Shown: positions 7,162 to 9,377 of the stretch, piece after piece
How positions within the stretch are numbered: position 1 is the stretch's first letter
How the letters are laid out: each line of letters begins with the position of its first letter
NCBI GenBank assembly: GCA_023621975.1
Contig: JAMOAC010000035.1
Coordinates: 1-9,377, forward strand
DNA: 9,377 bases
Direction of reading: 5' to 3'
Origin: Bacillota bacterium
GTDB lineage: Bacteria > Bacillota_A > Clostridia > Acetivibrionales > DUMB01
Notes under the pieces: model-generated
What the model saw: the letters and a program-made list of their open reading frames with translations, nothing else
Databases searched by the model: none
What the model was told of the DNA's origin: nothing
Translations under genes and position numbers: made by a program

Positions 7162-7193
7162 TGTCCATATGAGAAAATGTCCATGTGGAGACA
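7162..7193. repeat. Two-copy 16-bp direct repeat
   Basis: TGTCCATATGAGAAAA at 7162-7177 is followed directly by TGTCCATGTGGAGACA at 7178-7193, with 12 of 16 positions identical. It lies in the 3' flank of the small membrane protein gene. No function is evident. Confidence 0.5.
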
Positions 7194-7222
7194 AGATGAA
7201 AGTTTAAGCCGGACCGGGTGCA

Positions 7223-7372
7223 TTAGTTATTTTTATATGAACGTATCAAGCTTGTTATAAGTTTCCTGACCTTACCGCCGATATAATTAGCTATTTCCAT
7301 CAAGATTCTTATATAGATCACAGATAAAATTAATGCTGCGGCAAGACCTAACACGCCTAAAAATTTCAACAT
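7223..7372 (-). CDS. Small single-span membrane protein, 49 residues, unknown function
   Basis: I do not recognise this protein. It begins MLKFLGVLGLAAALILSVIY, has one hydrophobic segment at about residues 4-22, and ends in a basic tail containing GGKVRKLITSLIRSYKNN, so the C-terminus is probably cytoplasmic by the positive-inside rule. A longer frame opens at 7432, but that start overlaps the -10 of a good promoter, whereas the ATG at 7372 has GAGGGAG 5 nt upstream; the shorter form is chosen for that reason. It is monocistronic and convergent with the kinase-Mrp transcript, sharing its terminator at 7061-7104. The amphipathic basic tail and small size are compatible with a regulatory membrane peptide or a toxin-like peptide, but nothing in the sequence decides this. 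Confidence 0.7.
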   Translation of the reverse strand: MLKFLGVLGLAAALILSVIYIRILMEIANYIGGKVRKLITSLIRSYKNN

Positions 7373-7422
7373 GAAATCTCCCTCTTCAAGCCAATGATAA
7401 ATATTGCCTGTATTGCCATTAC

Positions 7423-7451
7423 ATTCTATCATATTTTAGATACAATGTCTA
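7423..7451 (-). promoter_or_regulatory. Sigma-A-type promoter of the small membrane protein gene
   Basis: On the - strand TAGACA (7446-7451) and TAGAAT (7423-7428) match the vegetative -35 and -10 at five of six bases each, with exactly 17 bp between them. Transcription would start near 7416, giving a leader of about 45 nt before the ATG at 7372. Confidence 0.65.
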
Positions 7452-7722
7452 TTTAAGCCAAGTAAATATTACATATTTCTCCGTAGTGTAATTCTGAATT
7501 CATTTCATCTGAACTTTTATATATAAATTATATATAAGTTTTTTCTTCTTTATGGCTTCCATATGAATTGTGTGAAAATTATTTCAAATCACCATTTTTA
7601 TGAATGGGTTTTCGTTAAAATTGCATTTATAATAATAGTATATAAAGCAATATTGAAGGAATTGCCGAACTATTATGCACTAAAACCTACAGCAATCTTT
7701 TATAATGTAGGGAGTGTGTTAT
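7452..7722. other. Intergenic region upstream of the permease pair, no convincing gene
   Basis: AT-rich spacer between divergent genes. An imperfect AT-only inverted repeat at 7512-7540, AACTT...AAGTT with TATATA arms, is followed on the + strand by TTTTTTCTTCTT; it looks terminator-like but is weak and has no gene to serve on that strand. A 77-codon frame from 7563 overlaps the start of the first permease gene in another frame and is judged spurious. TATAAT at 7701-7706 is too near the start codon to be the promoter; TATAAT at 7628-7633 is better placed but has no good -35. Confidence 0.5.
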
Positions 7723-8277
7723 ATGAAGCAATCATTAATCATTATTTACGTGGCACTGGCTGCTTTAATTGTAATAGCTTACTTTGTAGGCGGTAGTGCC
7801 GTTATTTTGGACGGAATTAATATATCCGTCAGCACTGCATATAAATCATTTCTGATGCTTGTGGCTTCATTTGCCATCATAGGACAGCTAAATGTACTGC
7901 TTTCTGCGGATACAATAAAAAAATGGTTGCAAAAATTCAGCGGTATAAAAGCAATAATAGTAAGCGCTGTTGCAGGAGGGCTTTTCCCGGGCGGCCCTTA
8001 TATTTATTATCCTTTTATTTTGAGCTTCAGAGAAAAGAAACTCCCATTTTACACATTGATAACTTTTATATTTGGCAAACAGGTTTTTGATTTTTCACGT
8101 TTGCCCATGGAAACAAGCCTGGTTGGACCTGAAATAACTTTGATCAGGAATTTGATAACCTTTCCTATACCGATAATTGTCGGATTACTGGCACTTCGAT
8201 TTTACGGTAGCACTGCTTCTGTAAATCCCACTTTAAAGGCAGGTGAAAATAATGGCTCAGACAACAATAATTCTTAG
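7723..8277 (+). CDS. Small integral membrane protein, first half of a permease-like pair
   Basis: 184 residues from the ATG at 7723, which has AGGGAG 8 nt upstream; the in-frame GTG at 7714 overlaps that site and is rejected. Hydrophobic segments fall at about 4-24, 40-60, 75-100, 108-121 and 143-161, followed by a hydrophilic Asn-rich tail. Key segment: KKWLQKFSGIKAIIVSAVAG leading to a GGLFPGGPY motif (85-93), and later FSRLPMET (124-131). The same positions recur in the next gene (WLSKEAGLKGIV, GGMLLAMGPY, LSKFPYET), so the two are paralogues. They resemble the half-units of COG0701/DUF318-type permeases, whose substrate is mostly unknown; that assignment is from memory of the fold pattern and is tentative. 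The two genes overlap by 26 bp and are surely translated from one message. Confidence 0.85.
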   Translation: MKQSLIIIYVALAALIVIAYFVGGSAVILDGINISVSTAYKSFLMLVASFAIIGQLNVLLSADTIKKWLQKFSGIKAIIVSAVAGGLFPGGPYIYYPFILSFREKKLPFYTLITFIFGKQVFDFSRLPMETSLVGPEITLIRNLITFPIPIIVGLLALRFYGSTASVNPTLKAGENNGSDNNNS

Positions 8278-8740
8278 TATAATTGCAGTTTTACTTATTG
8301 CTGTTAACTCAAGGAAAACGGGTAAACAATATGAAGGATTAAAAATAGGGCTAAAACAATTTCTGCAGACAGCACCGGTAATGATAGGCGCATTTTTATT
8401 GGCCGGCATTATTGAAGTTCTCATACCAAGGGAATTTGTTCAAGACTGGTTGTCTAAAGAGGCAGGGTTAAAGGGTATAGTGTTAGGCACTTTCGGAGGA
8501 ATGCTGCTTGCAATGGGGCCATATGCCTTTTTCCCGATTGTGTCTTCAATAATGGCTTCAGGCGCAGGGCTGGGAACGATAATATCGATCATTACAGGCT
8601 GGATCCTGCTGGGATTAAGTAAATTCCCTTATGAGACAGGATTTTTCGGGATTAAATTTACGGTAAAGAAACTCATATTCAGCATGCCGTTTTGTTTTAT
8701 TGCAGGACTGATTGCATATATCTTGGAGATAACAATTTGA
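8252..8740 (+). CDS. Small integral membrane protein, second half of a permease-like pair
   Basis: 162 residues from the ATG at 8252; the preceding AGG at 8241-8243 lies 8 nt upstream and the in-frame GTG at 8243 has no site of its own. The gene begins inside the last codons of the upstream one (26 bp overlap, different frame), which suggests translational coupling and a fixed ratio of the two products. Hydrophobic segments are at about 4-18, 40-58, 73-100, 104-121 and 141-160. It keeps the motifs shared with its partner: WLSKEAGLKGIV (66-77), GGMLLAMGPYAFFP (82-95) and LSKFPYETG (122-130). The conserved GPY and the charged-aromatic P.ET motif lie in or beside membrane segments and are candidates for the transport path. 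A heterodimer with the first protein is the natural hypothesis; the substrate cannot be read from the window. Confidence 0.85.
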   Translation: MAQTTIILSIIAVLLIAVNSRKTGKQYEGLKIGLKQFLQTAPVMIGAFLLAGIIEVLIPREFVQDWLSKEAGLKGIVLGTFGGMLLAMGPYAFFPIVSSIMASGAGLGTIISIITGWILLGLSKFPYETGFFGIKFTVKKLIFSMPFCFIAGLIAYILEITI

Positions 8741-8808
8741 ATATTGTCCTGATTATTGCATATATGTGATAGAGTTTCCTGCCAGGTATCTGTTTCTTGC
8801 AAAAAAGC

Positions 8809-8876
8809 AAATTATTATGTAATATCAAGTTATTATGTAATACTAAATTGTTATGTAATATCAAATATGTAATATA
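8809..8876. repeat. 18-bp tandem repeat, three full copies and one shortened copy
   Basis: Units at 8809-8826, 8827-8844 and 8845-8862 are each 18 bp, of the form AARTTRTTATGTAATAYY, and a 14-bp remnant follows at 8863-8876. Adjacent copies differ by two to four bases. Because the period is a multiple of three, the - strand spells a repeated LHNN peptide, which I consider accidental. Confidence 0.8.
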
Positions 8877-8925
8877 ATTTAGATTAAATGCTGTTATGGA
8901 CAAAAAATAAGCAAATAAAGAACAA

Positions 8926-8970
8926 GTAGAAAAATACATTAGTTACGAGTAGAAAATAATACATTAGTTA
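8926..8970. repeat. Direct repeat of about 20 bp just upstream of the MFS gene
   Basis: GTAGAAAA followed by ATACATTAGTTA occurs at 8926-8945 and again at 8949-8970, the second copy with two extra bases in the middle. The copies lie 31-75 bp before the GTG start of the transporter gene, a position suited to a regulator-binding site or duplicated promoter. Confidence 0.6.
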
Positions 8971-9000
8971 ATTGAAGCAACAACGGAGGAATAGTCCTAA

Positions 9001-9377
9001 GTGAAAAAGAAACTGTTAAAGAACAAATTGCTGCGTACCCTTATTGAGTTGCGAGGCAATCCCCGTGCCTGTGTTTATACTGAACCTATGTGGGGCCTTT
9101 CCATGAACCTGTGCCTGCCATATGCATCGGTCTATATGCTTGCTTTAGGCATGAATGATGTACAGGTAGGGATTATCACTTCAATTAACATGCTCTCTCA
9201 AACGCTTTTTGCGTTTTTATCCGGTGCTATAATTGATAAACTGGGACGCAGGAAGAGTACTGCGGTATTTGATTTTCTGGCCTGGAGTATTCCTTGCCTC
9301 ATATGGGCATCCAGCCAGGGATTTTGGTTTTTTGTCATAGCTGCGTTACTTAACGGCATGATGAAGATAACTACCGT
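9001..9377 (+). CDS. Major facilitator superfamily transporter, 3' end outside window
   Basis: An open frame of 125 codons starts with GTG at 9001, with GGAGGA 10 nt upstream, and runs off the right edge, so only the N-terminal third is visible. After a basic start (KKKLLKNKLLR) come hydrophobic segments at about 34-52, 60-79, 90-107 and 109-122. Between the second and third lies GAIIDKLGRRKS (77-88), matching the G...D..GRR(K/R) loop 2-3 signature of MFS transporters. Substrate and direction cannot be told from this part. A direct repeat immediately upstream may mark its control region. The gene has no link in sequence to the permease pair, which ends 260 bp earlier. Confidence 0.85.
   Translation, partial: MKKKLLKNKLLRTLIELRGNPRACVYTEPMWGLSMNLCLPYASVYMLALGMNDVQVGIITSINMLSQTLFAFLSGAIIDKLGRRKSTAVFDFLAWSIPCLIWASSQGFWFFVIAALLNGMMKITT

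Larger units (their letters stand above)
8741..9000. other. AT-rich intergenic region with repeats, no gene
   Basis: This spacer separates the permease pair from the transporter gene. It contains a small inverted repeat straddling the stop codon (ACAAT and ATTGT arms around 8731-8746), an 18-bp tandem repeat at 8809-8876 and a longer direct repeat at 8926-8970. An 80-codon - strand frame runs through it only because the 18-bp unit is a multiple of three. No clear terminator follows the permease pair. Confidence 0.5.

Noticed and set aside
7512..7550. AT-only inverted repeat followed by a T-run as a terminator
   Set aside because: The stem is A-T only with a bulge and there is no + strand gene upstream that needs a terminator here.
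7563..7796. A 77-codon + strand frame upstream of the permease pair
   Set aside because: It has no ribosome binding site and overlaps the first permease gene in another frame, whose start is well supported.
8697..8939. An 80-codon - strand frame with a repeated LHNN peptide
   Set aside because: The peptide repeat arises from the 18-bp AT-rich tandem repeat; no start signal or conserved content is visible.

Overview
The window reads as a piece of a low-GC, endospore-forming Firmicutes chromosome, most likely a member of the Clostridia. The evidence is AT-rich intergenic DNA, strong AGGAGG-type ribosome binding sites, GTG starts, two proteins with DUF4183-like domains (a family known mainly from spore-forming Firmicutes) and a clostridial-looking Mrp protein. 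No rRNA, tRNA, transposase, phage gene or CRISPR array was seen. Nine genes are supported; two run off the window edges.

Left part (1-4103): a c-di-GMP signalling protein on the + strand enters from the left edge. Its first visible residues look like the tail of a response-regulator receiver domain, followed by two PAS domains, a degenerate GGDEF domain and an EAL phosphodiesterase domain with its key residues intact. Its 3' end overlaps the 3' end of a convergent gene by 23 bp. That gene encodes a 470-residue protein with a novel-looking, cysteine-containing N-terminal half and three tandem repeats of about 91 residues related to DUF4183. Upstream of it on the same strand lies a 122-residue single-domain DUF4183 protein. 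The two are candidate spore-surface proteins; this is inferred from the family only.

Middle part (4104-7222): a 412-bp divergent intergenic region with small palindromes leads into an FGGY sugar kinase (xylulokinase-like) and, 46 bp later, a Mrp/NBP35-type Fe-S cluster carrier ATPase. They probably form one transcript. It ends in a run of six degenerate 17-20 bp repeats, the last of which forms the left arm of a strong hairpin terminator. The hairpin has T-tracts on both strands and so can also serve the convergent small gene.

Right part (7223-9377): a 49-residue single-span membrane protein on the - strand has a well-formed sigma-A-type promoter. Next comes a pair of overlapping + strand genes for two paralogous small membrane proteins that look like the two halves of a permease. 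An AT-rich spacer with an 18-bp tandem repeat and a second direct repeat follows. The window ends in the first 125 codons of a major-facilitator transporter that starts with GTG.

The most promising material for follow-up is the DUF4183 pair with its uncharacterised N-terminal domain, the split permease pair, and the repeat array coupled to the terminator. No single feature proves a new system; each of these is a hypothesis with a stated test.
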